From Clostridiales bacterium (GTDB lineage: Bacteria > Bacillota > Clostridia > Christensenellales > CAG-314), in contig SFEB01000045.1 of assembly GCA_004558105.1 (NCBI GenBank), forward strand, positions 1-9,189: DNA of 9,189 nt. The letters run 5' to 3'. The notes beneath the pieces are model-generated. The model made no database searches and was not told the DNA's origin. It worked only from the letters and a program-made list of their open reading frames with translations. Both the position numbers and the translations under genes were made by a program. This document shows positions 1 through 7,384 of this stretch, piece after piece; position 1 is the first letter of the stretch, and each line of letters opens with the position of its first letter.

Positions 1-63
1 GACTGGCAGGTCAGATTTATTATACCACAAAGGAGATTCCTTTTCATCGGTTAACCTTTACTG

Positions 64-92
64 AACCACGCGACTATCGCGTGGTTTTCTTT
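64..92 (+). terminator. Rho-independent terminator of a + strand unit ending at the left edge
   Basis: A perfect 10-bp stem (64-73 with 77-86, loop CTA) is followed on the + strand by TTTTCTTT. Read on the - strand it has no U tract, so it serves rightward transcription. The gene it ends is not identifiable. Two + frames are open from base 1, closing with TAA at 52-54 or TGA at 62-64, and neither short tail is recognisable. Bases 1-63 are otherwise unassigned. Confidence 0.75.
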
Positions 93-99
93 ATACAAC

Positions 100-129
100 A
101 AAAAAAGCACCCGGACGGGGTGCTTTTTT
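100..129 (-). terminator. Bidirectional terminator downstream of glnA
   Basis: A 12-bp stem (101-112 with 118-129, loop of five bases) has A/T-rich outer arms, giving a run of U on either strand. It begins nine bases beyond the glnA stop codon, so it most likely ends the glnA transcript. It also backs up the + strand terminator at 64-92, giving the usual arrangement between convergent units. Confidence 0.85.
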
Positions 130-137
130 CCGTTTTT

Positions 138-1577
138 TTATAGATCGTAATAGAGCTCGAATTCCGCAGGATTGGGAATAGCGTTGACCTTTTCGATATC
201 CGCCTTTCTTCTCTTGATCCAGAGGTCGATAAGGCGCTTGGGGAACACTCCGCCAACCTGTAAATACTCGTTGTCTTTTTCCAACGCTTCCAACGCTTCG
301 GACAAGGATTTTGGCAAGCCCTGAACCTTCTTTTTCTCCTCATCGGACAAATCGAAGAGGTTAAAGTCGAAGGGTCCCCAACCGTTTTTGGCCGGGTCTA
401 TCTTGTTTTTGATACCGTCGATACCTGCCATAAGAATAGCGGCGTAAGCGTAGTACGGGTTGCAGGTTGCGTCGGGGTTGCGGAGTTCGAAACGCTTGGA
501 CTCGGGTGATTTCGCATAGGCAGGTATTCTTATTACCGCGCTGCGGTTGCTCGTTGCATAACCGATGGTAACGGGTGCTTCAAAACCGGGAACAAGACGT
601 TTGAAAGAGTTGGTGCTCGGGTTGGTAAACGCACAAAGCGAGGGGCAATGCTTTAAGATACCGCCCATAAACCACAATGCTTCGTCGCTCAACGTTGCGT
701 AGTTTTTGCCGCTGTAATCGTAGAAAATGGATTTGCCGTCTTTCTTTAAAAGCATATGTACGTGCATACCGTTGCCTGCTTCTGCCATGACGGGTTTGGG
801 CATCAAAGTTGCCGTTTTTCCGTAAGCGTTGGCAAGGTTTTTGATGATGTATTTGATAATCATCGTGTTATCCGCCATCTTTACGAGGTCGCCGAGTTCA
901 ACTTCGATTTCCTGTTGAGCGGGACCGCCTACTTCGTGATGGTGATACTTTACTTCCACGCCCCACTTTTTCATGAGGTTGCACATCTGAGACCTGAGGT
1001 CAAAGTTGACGTCGTTGGGCAAAGAACAGTGATAGCCTGCCTTGTGACGAACCTGATAACCGTTATTTTCGTCGCATTGAACGCCGCTGTTCCATTCCGC
1101 CTGTACCGCGTCGATAGTATAACCGACGTAATCCGGAGAGGTGTTGTAACTTACGTTGTCGAAAATATGGAATTCAAATTCCGGAGCGATAAACATGTCG
1201 TCCGCGATGTTTTGTTCACGGAGATAGTCGACTGCCGACAACGCTACGTTGCGGGGGTATTGGTCAAAACGGGTGTTTTCTTCCTTGCCGATAACGCAAA
1301 CGTTACCCATCATAGTAAGGGTAGGCGTCTCGACGAAAGGTTCGATAAAAGCGGTGTCCATATCGGGAATAAATACCATATCGCTCTTTTCTACCGCAGC
1401 GTAACCGTAGTTACTGCCGTCAAAACCGATACCGTATTTAAGAGTGTCTTCCGTAAATCTTTCAACGGGTATGGAGAGGTGACGCCATCTGCCGTCGATA
1501 TCTACCATTTTAAAATCGATGATTTCAATATCGTTTTCTTTGCAAAGTTCATGAATTTGTTTGATTGTTTTAGACAT
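138..1577 (-). CDS. glnA: Glutamine synthetase, type I (GSI-beta-like), probably not adenylylatable
   Basis: Catalyses ATP-dependent synthesis of glutamine from glutamate and ammonia as a cytoplasmic dodecamer, the entry point of nitrogen assimilation. The 479-aa length fits GSI. Visible active-site elements, by family knowledge, are FDGS (52-55), PEFEF (metal Glu133, Glu135), HHHEV (212-216), metal Glu223, NGMH (His272), the flap Glu333 in PGFEAP, NRS (344-346), Glu364/Arg366 in FELRNPD, and the C-terminal EFELYY. The extended region around AEWNSG (160-165) matches the longer beta-type enzymes. The residue matching the adenylylated Tyr of the enterobacterial NLYDL motif is Phe408 (NLFDL). 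In FDGSS the second Ser is Asn56. The start at 1577 is set by AAAAGGAGGA (1581-1590) at ideal spacing. An upstream in-frame ATG would add 12 residues but lacks a site. It has its own promoter at 1605-1632 and a terminator directly downstream. Confidence 0.97.
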   Translation of the reverse strand: MSKTIKQIHELCKENDIEIIDFKMVDIDGRWRHLSIPVERFTEDTLKYGIGFDGSNYGYAAVEKSDMVFIPDMDTAFIEPFVETPTLTMMGNVCVIGKEENTRFDQYPRNVALSAVDYLREQNIADDMFIAPEFEFHIFDNVSYNTSPDYVGYTIDAVQAEWNSGVQCDENNGYQVRHKAGYHCSLPNDVNFDLRSQMCNLMKKWGVEVKYHHHEVGGPAQQEIEVELGDLVKMADNTMIIKYIIKNLANAYGKTATLMPKPVMAEAGNGMHVHMLLKKDGKSIFYDYSGKNYATLSDEALWFMGGILKHCPSLCAFTNPSTNSFKRLVPGFEAPVTIGYATSNRSAVIRIPAYAKSPESKRFELRNPDATCNPYYAYAAILMAGIDGIKNKIDPAKNGWGPFDFNLFDLSDEEKKKVQGLPKSLSEALEALEKDNEYLQVGGVFPKRLIDLWIKRRKADIEKVNAIPNPAEFELYYDL

Positions 1578-1604
1578 AATTCCTCCTTTTTCGCCTGCAC
1601 GTTT

Positions 1605-1632
1605 ATTATACACTTTTTGTATATTTAGTCAA
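1605..1632 (-). promoter_or_regulatory. glnA promoter (sigma-70/A type)
   Basis: Read on the - strand, the -35 is TTGACT (1627-1632) and the -10 is TATAAT (1605-1610), with a 16-bp spacer. The predicted start is near 1598, giving a leader of about 20 nt carrying AAAAGGAGGA. An inverted repeat TATAC-N7-GTATA (1607-1623) covers the spacer and part of the -10, a position where a repressor would block polymerase. It does not fit the TGTNA-N7-TNACA GlnR box. Confidence 0.8.
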
Positions 1633-1644
1633 CCGAAATTTCGG
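1633..1644. promoter_or_regulatory. 12-bp perfect palindrome abutting the glnA -35 box
   Basis: CCGAAATTTCGG lies immediately upstream of the glnA -35 hexamer and 53 bp beyond the stop codon of the kinase gene. No U tract follows it in either direction, so it is not a standard terminator. Its placement suits a regulator binding site, but no known operator is recognised. Confidence 0.3.
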
Positions 1645-1696
1645 ATTTTCGGCGGACTTTTTCTTATTTTTACAAATCTCCCGATTTATCCTTCGG

Positions 1697-3310
1697 TTAC
1701 AGCGGCAATTCGAAGTAAAAATCGCTGCCCTTTCCCAGCGCGCTGTTTACGCCGTACTTACCGTCGTGTTTGGAAATGATGGTCTTAACGATGGACAAAC
1801 CTATACCGTTGCTGTCGCCGGTCTGGTGTTTTAAGCTGGCTTTGGTATATCTGTCCCAGATATACGGCAATTCCTCCTGAGATATACCTATGCCGCGGTC
1901 GATAACGTCCACTCTTACGGATTTTTTCAGACGGACGAGAGTGACGCGGACGAAACGGCTTTCGCCGCTGTACTTAAACGCATTAGTCAAAAAGTTAATG
2001 ACGACCTGACTGATTTTTTCTTTATCCGCCGTAACCAATACGTCGGGTTGGATATCGCACTCGATAATAAAACCCTTTTCGTCTCCGACGCGCATCATTT
2101 CAACGATTTCGGTTACCTGTTCGGAGATATTGTATTCTTCCGTATTGAGTTCCATTCGTTGCTCGGTCTTGGAAAGTTTTAAAATGTCGTTAACCATATT
2201 GGTCAGGCGGTCGGTCTCGCTGATAATCGTATTGAGATGCTTATCACGTTTTTCTTTATTGTCGCCCGACAAGTCGCGTATCATCTCGGCGTAAGAACGG
2301 ATAAGCGTAAGAGGCGTACGAAGGTCATGACTTACGTTTGCCATTATATCCTTTCTCACGGTCTCCGCTTTTGCCAATTCTCTCGTAGCATAGTTTAAAC
2401 TATCGGACAAATTGTCGATTTCCACGTACCCGTTTCCCTCGAAATGAACGTCGTAATTGCCTTTTGCCAGTATAGCGGCTGATTTTGACATCTTTTCTAT
2501 CGGCTTTGACAACTGCCAGGACACCAAAGCGCCGACGGCAAAGGTCAGAACGAGCGCCACTACGGTGACGACCGACATCTGTGCCGCCAGCGTATCCATC
2601 GTAGTAGACATAGAGTACATCGGAGCATAAACGAAAATCAGAACTTTTATCTGGTTGTGACTGAAATACCTGGTGTATACGATGGCTCTGTTCTCCTCTG
2701 CCTGATCGATGGTTGACTGCAATAAAGTCAGATTGCCCGTCTGCCCGTCGTCCCCGGACGGATCGTCGTCTTCTATTTCAAAAACGGAATATTCGTCGAC
2801 GGGAACTATCTTGCAAAAACCGGAATTTTCGTCCGCTTTAACCTCTTCGAACAAAGCTTTCATACGCTCTTTGGCGTCGGCGGAAGTCCAGCCGAGAGCC
2901 GATACGGTTTTGTCTTCCTGCCCGTTGCTGTCGTAGCCTTGCAGACATTGAAAGTACTCGTCGTTAAACATATAGACGTTAAAACCGTTTACCTTTGCGA
3001 TACTCTTTAACGTACTGCCGTCTTCAAAGTCGCTCTGTACGGAAGCGTCTATATATACCTGAGCCATATCGTCGCAGATTTCACGAACGTCTTTAAGTTT
3101 AAGATCGTCGTAATAAGACTTTGCAAAGACGAACTGATACAACCACATGGCAACGATAATGCACATGGCGAAAAGCATAAAATACAGCCATATGCCGAAT
3201 CGTATTCCGTTAACCTGCGATTTTTTTACAGACAAAATACCGCCGTTCTTGACGGCGGAATTTCTTTTGTTTTTATTCTTAATTTTGCTGTTATTCTTCC
3301 GGCTGTTCAT
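1697..3310 (-). CDS. Membrane sensor histidine kinase (PhoR/VicK-like) of a two-component system
   Basis: Predicted to autophosphorylate on His and pass phosphate to the response regulator encoded just upstream. From the ATG at 3310 (537 aa): a basic N-terminus, TM1 about 38-62, an extracytoplasmic sensor of about 180 residues with an acidic patch (DDDPSGDD), TM2 about 246-266, HAMP about 267-318, HisKA with SHDLRTP (His328), and a HATPase_c domain with N box NFLTNAFKYS, DRGIG (Asp471) and SNGIGLSIV. The sensor region is not recognised, so the signal is unknown. The ATG overlaps the regulator gene by 20 bp, which suggests coupled translation; its ribosome binding site is weak. A TTG two codons upstream is also possible. 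No clear terminator lies between its stop and glnA, so readthrough into glnA is possible. All catalytic motifs are intact. Confidence 0.93.
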   Translation of the reverse strand: MNSRKNNSKIKNKNKRNSAVKNGGILSVKKSQVNGIRFGIWLYFMLFAMCIIVAMWLYQFVFAKSYYDDLKLKDVREICDDMAQVYIDASVQSDFEDGSTLKSIAKVNGFNVYMFNDEYFQCLQGYDSNGQEDKTVSALGWTSADAKERMKALFEEVKADENSGFCKIVPVDEYSVFEIEDDDPSGDDGQTGNLTLLQSTIDQAEENRAIVYTRYFSHNQIKVLIFVYAPMYSMSTTMDTLAAQMSVVTVVALVLTFAVGALVSWQLSKPIEKMSKSAAILAKGNYDVHFEGNGYVEIDNLSDSLNYATRELAKAETVRKDIMANVSHDLRTPLTLIRSYAEMIRDLSGDNKEKRDKHLNTIISETDRLTNMVNDILKLSKTEQRMELNTEEYNISEQVTEIVEMMRVGDEKGFIIECDIQPDVLVTADKEKISQVVINFLTNAFKYSGESRFVRVTLVRLKKSVRVDVIDRGIGISQEELPYIWDRYTKASLKHQTGDSNGIGLSIVKTIISKHDGKYGVNSALGKGSDFYFELPL

Positions 3311-3986
3311 ATTCAAACTTATAGCCGAGTCCGCGCAAAGTCACTATGCAATTTCTGTACGGGCCGAGATTGCTACGCAACATCTTGATATGGGTATCGA
3401 CGGTGCGGTCGTCGCCGTAGAAATCAAAACCCCATACGTTGGAAAGAAGTTTTTCTCTGCTGACTGCTTTGCCTTCGTTTCTTACCAGGAAAAACAGGAC
3501 TTCGTATTCTTTGGGAGTCATATCGACTTTTTTCTTGTCGACGATGACGTTACGTCCTTCAAAATCGATAACCAATCCGCCGAAAGTGCGGGTATCGCGT
3601 TCTTTTTCGACGCTGCGGCCGGAACGGTTGAGAATAGCCTTTACGCGGGCAACAACCTCTTTGGCGCTGAAAGGCTTGGTGACGTAATCGTCGGCGCCCA
3701 TTTCGAAACAGAAAAGTTTATCATACTCTTCGCCTCTGGCAGAAAGCACGATAACGGGTACATTCTGCGTTTTTCTGATTTCCTTCAAGGCTGTCATGCC
3801 GTCCATTTTGGGCATCATGATGTCCATAATAACTAAATCGAAATTTTGGTTTTCGCAGAGTTTGACAGCTTCCAACCCGTCGGAAGCGCAAGTGACCTCA
3901 AAACCGTCGTTTTCGTTGTACTCAAGATACATCTTTAAGTTTTCGCGTATCCCTTGCTCGTCGTCGACAATCAAAATCTTTTTCAT
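3291..3986 (-). CDS. OmpR/PhoB-family response regulator
   Basis: A 231-aa DNA-binding regulator, partner of the kinase overlapping its 3' end. The receiver domain (about 1-120) has the acidic pair Asp8/Asp9, phosphoacceptor Asp55 in LVIMD, Ser82, Tyr101 and Lys104 in TKPF. The C-terminal winged helix (about 133-226) has the typical MTPKEYEVL, RTVDTHI and LRGLGYKF segments. The start is firm: AAAGGAG (3993-3999) sits six bases before the ATG. It lies 77 bp after the stop of the 104-aa membrane protein. No convincing promoter or terminator was found in that gap, so cotranscription from 4457-4485 is plausible. The regulon cannot be told from the sequence. A PhoP, VicR or other paralogue name would be a guess. 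Confidence 0.95.
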   Translation of the reverse strand: MKKILIVDDEQGIRENLKMYLEYNENDGFEVTCASDGLEAVKLCENQNFDLVIMDIMMPKMDGMTALKEIRKTQNVPVIVLSARGEEYDKLFCFEMGADDYVTKPFSAKEVVARVKAILNRSGRSVEKERDTRTFGGLVIDFEGRNVIVDKKKVDMTPKEYEVLFFLVRNEGKAVSREKLLSNVWGFDFYGDDRTVDTHIKMLRSNLGPYRNCIVTLRGLGYKFEYEQPEE

Positions 3987-4063
3987 AAGTTTCTCCTTTA
4001 AAGTTTACATTACTGACAATACTGAATTATTAAAACCACGATCCTTGGACCGTTATCATTTTC

Positions 4064-4378
4064 CTACTGGCTGAGCCACAGAGTGACTATGAGAATCGCA
4101 AAGCTGAAACCGAACAGAATACACAAAAACGGTTTCAGATAATGTAAAAAAGCCGCGCGTCTCAACGCCCTCATTTCTTTTTTATTCATCTGCAAATCCG
4201 GTCGGGCGGTACGGCGTTGTTTGTGCAACGGTCTGGTCAGATCCATATCCGCAAAACTGACCTGTCCGTCGTCTACCCACACGTGATCGGGACCGAAATC
4301 ATCGTCAAAGACAGGCGGTTTTTTCTCCGTCTTTTCTTCTTCAACGGTATTTTGTTGCTCCAAATCCTTGTCGTTCAT
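4064..4378 (-). CDS. Hypothetical 104-aa protein with C-terminal membrane anchor
   Basis: No family recognised. The N-terminal half is strongly acidic and probably disordered (EEEK, DDDFGPD, VDDG), with a short segment around HVWVDDGQVSFAD that could be a docking motif. A basic stretch follows (about 53-74, rich in Lys/Arg). A single hydrophobic helix (about 83-102) ends two residues before the C-terminus. There is no signal peptide, so a tail-anchored topology with the acidic part in the cytoplasm is inferred. The start ATG follows AAGGA at about nine bases. The promoter at 4457-4485 lies upstream and the response regulator gene 77 bp downstream on the same strand. Its place at the head of the two-component genes suggests an accessory or membrane-sensing role, but this rests on position only. 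Confidence 0.75.
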   Translation of the reverse strand: MNDKDLEQQNTVEEEKTEKKPPVFDDDFGPDHVWVDDGQVSFADMDLTRPLHKQRRTARPDLQMNKKEMRALRRAAFLHYLKPFLCILFGFSFAILIVTLWLSQ

Positions 4379-4456
4379 GGCTGTTTATCCTTATTTTTTC
4401 CGATTTTCACCGATTAAAACGTCGCTTTTGCCAAAACCCAAACTTCACGCATATAT

Positions 4457-4485
4457 ATCTTAACATTTTTTTATCACATTTGCAA
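4457..4485 (-). promoter_or_regulatory. Promoter for the 104-aa protein / two-component genes
   Basis: Read on the - strand, the -35 is TTGCAA (4480-4485) and the -10 is TAAGAT (4457-4462), with an exact 17-bp spacer in a very AT-rich stretch. The predicted start near 4450 gives a leader of about 70 nt before the ATG at 4378. It lies beyond the terminator of the upstream peptidase gene, so an independent promoter is expected here. Confidence 0.6.
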
Positions 4486-4553
4486 CAATTATCAATAAAA
4501 ATCTTCATTTTTTTTTAGGAGTTTGCATATCGCGTCATCTTTATGCGTTTCCA

Positions 4554-4583
4554 AAACAAAAACACTCCCCGTCGGAAGTGTTT
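4554..4583 (-). terminator. Terminator of the M1 peptidase gene
   Basis: A hairpin (4560-4566 with 4577-4583, continued by CC/GG after one mismatch) lies just beyond the peptidase stop codon. Read on the - strand it is followed by TTTTTGTTTT. Confidence 0.7.
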
Positions 4584-4605
4584 CGTTTATCGTTCGCATT
4601 ACAGG

Positions 4606-6111
4606 TCAGGCAATCGTATTCTCTTTTCCTTCCACGTATCCCGTTATTACTTTTGTTAAATCCGAGCCGTAAGCGTCGGAAAAACTCTTAACGAGTTGCT
4701 CGGGCGTGGCGATTGTAAGACGGCACGTTTCAAAATATTTTTTCAACGCCCTGTTAAACTTAGTTTTGCCCATCAGCGTTTTTAAATCGTCGAACATTAT
4801 CATCGATTTGACGTAACACATATACGCGTATTCCGTCTCGTTGCGGTATTCGCCCAACGCGCGACACATACTCGTGTCTATATCCTTAAAGTAGTTGCCC
4901 GTTATGTCCAGAAACCCGTTGAGATTGGCTTTTGCCGCCGCCATCTCGCCCTTGGCGTCAATACCAAATGCCGGATTTGCCCCGAAGAAAGCGTTGGTTG
5001 AGTATTCCGCAAGCCCCTCGTCCATCCATGCGTTGCGAATCTGGTCGTTGCCCACCAGGCAACACCACCATTGATGCGCAATTTCGTGCACTACTGCGTT
5101 TTTATACGATTTTTCTTCCAACCCCGACGTAACCATAACGAGGCGCGGATACTCCATTCCGCCCTCGCAAAAATCGCTTTCAACGACGGATAAAGTTGCG
5201 TACGGATAGCCGCCGAACGTGTCGGAAAAGTATTTAAGCGCCGCCGTCGCAAGTTTAAGAGTGTCGTTTGGCGCTTTGTCGGCAAAATAATACAAATTGA
5301 CCGTTACCCCGTCCGTGCTTTCCGACAGTACTTCAAAATTTTTGCTCGCTATTATCGCAAAATCTCTTACCGAAAGAGCGCAAAACTCGTATCTCGTGCA
5401 CCCGTCTGCCGTCGTGCTGTTTACTAAGTCGCCGCCTGCCGCGACAACGTACTCGTCGGGAAAGGTGACCGAAATCCGATAATTTGCGACGTTCATCACG
5501 AACGGATCACCGTAATGGCAATACGGGTCCTGAAGAAACTCGCCTTTTTGACCGTCGTAAACGCAAAGAACGGGAAACCAATCGGTAAGATTAACCGTGT
5601 TATCGCCGTACCCCAACCTGTGCCATATATTGGCAAGCGTCGTACCGAAGGATATTTCCACCTGCGTTTTCTGCCCGTCTTTTACGCCTTTTGAAAGCGG
5701 TACTATAAGAACGTTGGAGTCAACGCCGCCTATGCTGAAAGGAACGTCCTCCCCGTTTTTGACGTAATCAATCGTAATACCGCCGTAACTGTATCCGTTT
5801 TTATATGCGCGCGCACCCTTTGACGCACTTACGAGATTGATATTGGCGTCTTTGCGGTAAGCGTTGGGATACAGGTGAAACCGCAACTCGCTTAACTCCC
5901 TCCCCGTGTCGTTTAAAAAGTCAAAAGTCATCACGCCGCTGATAACGTGAGCATCGTCGTCGTAACCCGCTTCTATCGTATACGTAGATAAATCTTTCGA
6001 CGTCTTTTTGATATAATCGCCGTTACAACCGGCAAAACAAACCGAACAACCTGCCAGAATTGCCACAAGAACGGCAAAAGACAAAATTCTTTTTAAAATC
6101 GTTTTCTTCAT
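4606..6111 (-). CDS. Lipoprotein M1-family (gluzincin) metallopeptidase
   Basis: Predicted zinc aminopeptidase anchored on the outer face of the membrane, releasing amino acids from peptides. The 501-aa protein has a lipoprotein signal: Lys/Arg n-region, hydrophobic core, then LAGC (Cys22); a second box, FAGC (Cys29), follows. An N-terminal beta domain covers about 40-260. The catalytic domain has GGMEYP (317-322, the counterpart of GAMEN), HEIAH (342-346) and Glu365 in WMDEGLAEY, spaced HExxH-x18-E as in M1 zinc sites. Tyr433 in YVKS probably corresponds to the transition-state Tyr. The protein stops soon after, so it lacks the long C-terminal helical domain of aminopeptidase N, as do many short bacterial M1 proteins. 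It is Cys-rich for a secreted protein (paired Cys350/351), compatible with an anaerobe. GAGGT precedes the ATG by about six bases. It has its own terminator and stands alone. Confidence 0.92.
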   Translation of the reverse strand: MKKTILKRILSFAVLVAILAGCSVCFAGCNGDYIKKTSKDLSTYTIEAGYDDDAHVISGVMTFDFLNDTGRELSELRFHLYPNAYRKDANINLVSASKGARAYKNGYSYGGITIDYVKNGEDVPFSIGGVDSNVLIVPLSKGVKDGQKTQVEISFGTTLANIWHRLGYGDNTVNLTDWFPVLCVYDGQKGEFLQDPYCHYGDPFVMNVANYRISVTFPDEYVVAAGGDLVNSTTADGCTRYEFCALSVRDFAIIASKNFEVLSESTDGVTVNLYYFADKAPNDTLKLATAALKYFSDTFGGYPYATLSVVESDFCEGGMEYPRLVMVTSGLEEKSYKNAVVHEIAHQWWCCLVGNDQIRNAWMDEGLAEYSTNAFFGANPAFGIDAKGEMAAAKANLNGFLDITGNYFKDIDTSMCRALGEYRNETEYAYMCYVKSMIMFDDLKTLMGKTKFNRALKKYFETCRLTIATPEQLVKSFSDAYGSDLTKVITGYVEGKENTIA

Positions 6112-6155
6112 ACTTTACCTCGCAGTATTGTATGAAGTCGCAAGCACAATAATGC

Positions 6156-6183
6156 AAAAAAAAAGCACGGCGGTACCGTGCTT
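6156..6183 (-). terminator. Terminator of the ygjV-like/flavoprotein operon
   Basis: A perfect 8-bp stem (6163-6170 with 6176-6183, loop of five) is followed on the - strand by nine consecutive U. It lies 15 bases past the flavoprotein stop codon. Confidence 0.9.
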
Positions 6184-6198
6184 AATATCAGGTCAGTG

Positions 6199-6738
6199 TT
6201 AAACCGATTTCCCCATAAGGTAAGCTTTTTGCATTGCAGGGGTGTTTTTTATTTCGCCTTTTTCGTAAACGCCCGTGCCGTAAATAACGCCGCATTCCTT
6301 GGCGCCCTCTACGCAGTCGGCGTAACCGCGAAAACACGCCAGCGTGGTTTCCATCGACTCTTTCACGTCGTCCGCGGCGGTCATTATATAATAAAATTCC
6401 TTATCCTTTACTTCCAGCCATCTTGCAACGGTGCGGTCTATAACCGCCTTCAACTGTGCGGCTATGGAATAAAAATAAACGGGACTTGCCAGAACGATAA
6501 CGTCTGCGTCTATCATTTTTTGCAGAACCTCGGCCATGTCGTCTTTGATAACGCACTCGCCGCCGCTGTTTTTGCAATAATAACAACCCTTGCAATACCC
6601 GATATTTTTTTCCGCAACTCTGATTTTTTCCACCCTGTTTCCGCTTTCTTCGGCTCCACGCATAAACTCGTCGCAAAGAATATCCGAATTACCGTTTTTT
6701 CGGGGGCTCCCCGACAAAATTAAAACCTTTTTATTCAT
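6199..6738 (-). CDS. NAD(P)H-dependent FMN reductase / iron-sulfur-flavoprotein-like
   Basis: A 179-aa flavodoxin-fold oxidoreductase. The phosphate-binding loop GSPRKNGNSD (10-19) and the ASPVYFYSIAAQLKAVIDR segment (84-102) are hallmarks of the NADPH-dependent FMN reductase family. Between them is C49-x2-C52-x2-C55-x6-C62 followed by VIKDDM. This matches the compact CX2CX2CX4-7C pattern of archaeal Isf proteins, which bind a 4Fe-4S cluster, though many bacterial relatives of uncertain cluster content carry similar cysteines. Electron partner and substrate are unknown. The start at 6738 is set by AGGAGA (6745-6750). A longer frame adding 32 basic residues has no site and overlaps the upstream gene. 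It lies 28 bp after the YgjV-like gene and probably shares its transcript. Confidence 0.9.
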   Translation of the reverse strand: MNKKVLILSGSPRKNGNSDILCDEFMRGAEESGNRVEKIRVAEKNIGYCKGCYYCKNSGGECVIKDDMAEVLQKMIDADVIVLASPVYFYSIAAQLKAVIDRTVARWLEVKDKEFYYIMTAADDVKESMETTLACFRGYADCVEGAKECGVIYGTGVYEKGEIKNTPAMQKAYLMGKSV

Positions 6739-6766
6739 AAATTGTCTCCTTACGGGCGTCTCGATT

Positions 6767-7375
6767 TTATTCAAAATTCTCTTCGCTCCGCTCTTTTTGT
6801 CCGTCTGCGGACTGCGCCTTTTTCCTGTTTTCACCGTAAGTTTTTATCATTCCGCCGATAATGGCGCAAAGAACGATAATTTCACGGATAATCCCTATAT
6901 AGTCTCCGGCAAAAACGTTAAATCCTATACTGAGAAACTGTTTTATTCCGCATGCGCCCTTAAATAAAAAGTAACTGTTCAGATGATTGGCAAGCATAAA
7001 CCCCGCCGTACCTATAAGCGGCAGTACCCCGTACCATTTTTCCGCCGTAACGGTAGGCAATCCGATACCGAGAACCGCCGCGACGAAAATCGCCGTAATC
7101 CAGAACGGCATCTTTTTGTTTTTGTTGTCGTAAATTATCTGAACGACGTTACGCGCGATTGACACGCTGTAACTGATACACACGCTGTATTGCTTTAAAA
7201 TAAGATACTCGATTACGCACACGAGCAAAGCGATAGACAACAGCCACATGTATTTTTTTCTGCTAACGTAGTAGCAGGCTATCATGAGGACGGTCGCTAT
7301 AAGACTGAAGACCTGATTGAAAACGTTGACCGTCACTCCTAAAATTTCTATTTCCGTATTGAGTATTACTTCCAT
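6767..7375 (-). CDS. YgjV-family inner membrane protein
   Basis: A 202-aa polytopic membrane protein with about six hydrophobic segments (approximately 18-37, 42-60, 66-82, 91-108, 114-133, 152-176) and a charged cytoplasmic tail. The order of motifs resembles E. coli YgjV: an Arg-Asn helix (ARNVVQIIYDNKNKK), then a Trp-containing helix, VLPLIGTAG, and FNVFAGDYIGIIRE. The function of the family is unknown to me. The ATG at 7375 has no purine-rich site before it and lies 9 bp behind a -10-like TACACT, so translation may be leaderless. A 17-residue longer frame from an ATG at 7426 also lacks a ribosome binding site and looks less likely. It is the first gene of a two-gene operon with the flavoprotein. 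Confidence 0.8.
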   Translation of the reverse strand: MEVILNTEIEILGVTVNVFNQVFSLIATVLMIACYYVSRKKYMWLLSIALLVCVIEYLILKQYSVCISYSVSIARNVVQIIYDNKNKKMPFWITAIFVAAVLGIGLPTVTAEKWYGVLPLIGTAGFMLANHLNSYFLFKGACGIKQFLSIGFNVFAGDYIGIIREIIVLCAIIGGMIKTYGENRKKAQSADGQKERSEENFE

Positions 7376-7384
7376 AACGGGGAA

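Noticed and set aside
19..47. - strand extended -10 (TGGTATAAT) with a weak -35 (ATGAAA) and a dyad AAAGGA-N3-TCCTTT in the spacer
   Set aside because: It would drive a gene off the left edge, but the + strand terminator at 64-92 implies a + strand unit ending here. The evidence is too conflicting to call a promoter.
756..1628. Long + strand open frame of 290 codons antisense to glnA
   Set aside because: It is the mirror of a highly conserved glutamine synthetase gene, has no ribosome binding site and no family motifs. It follows from codon bias on the opposite strand.
3147..3836. 229-codon + strand frame antisense to the kinase and response regulator genes
   Set aside because: The opposite strand carries intact receiver, winged-helix and kinase motifs. 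The antisense product shows no recognisable domain.
6178..6723. 181-codon + strand frame antisense to the flavoprotein gene
   Set aside because: It starts inside the terminator hairpin and mirrors a clear FMN reductase.
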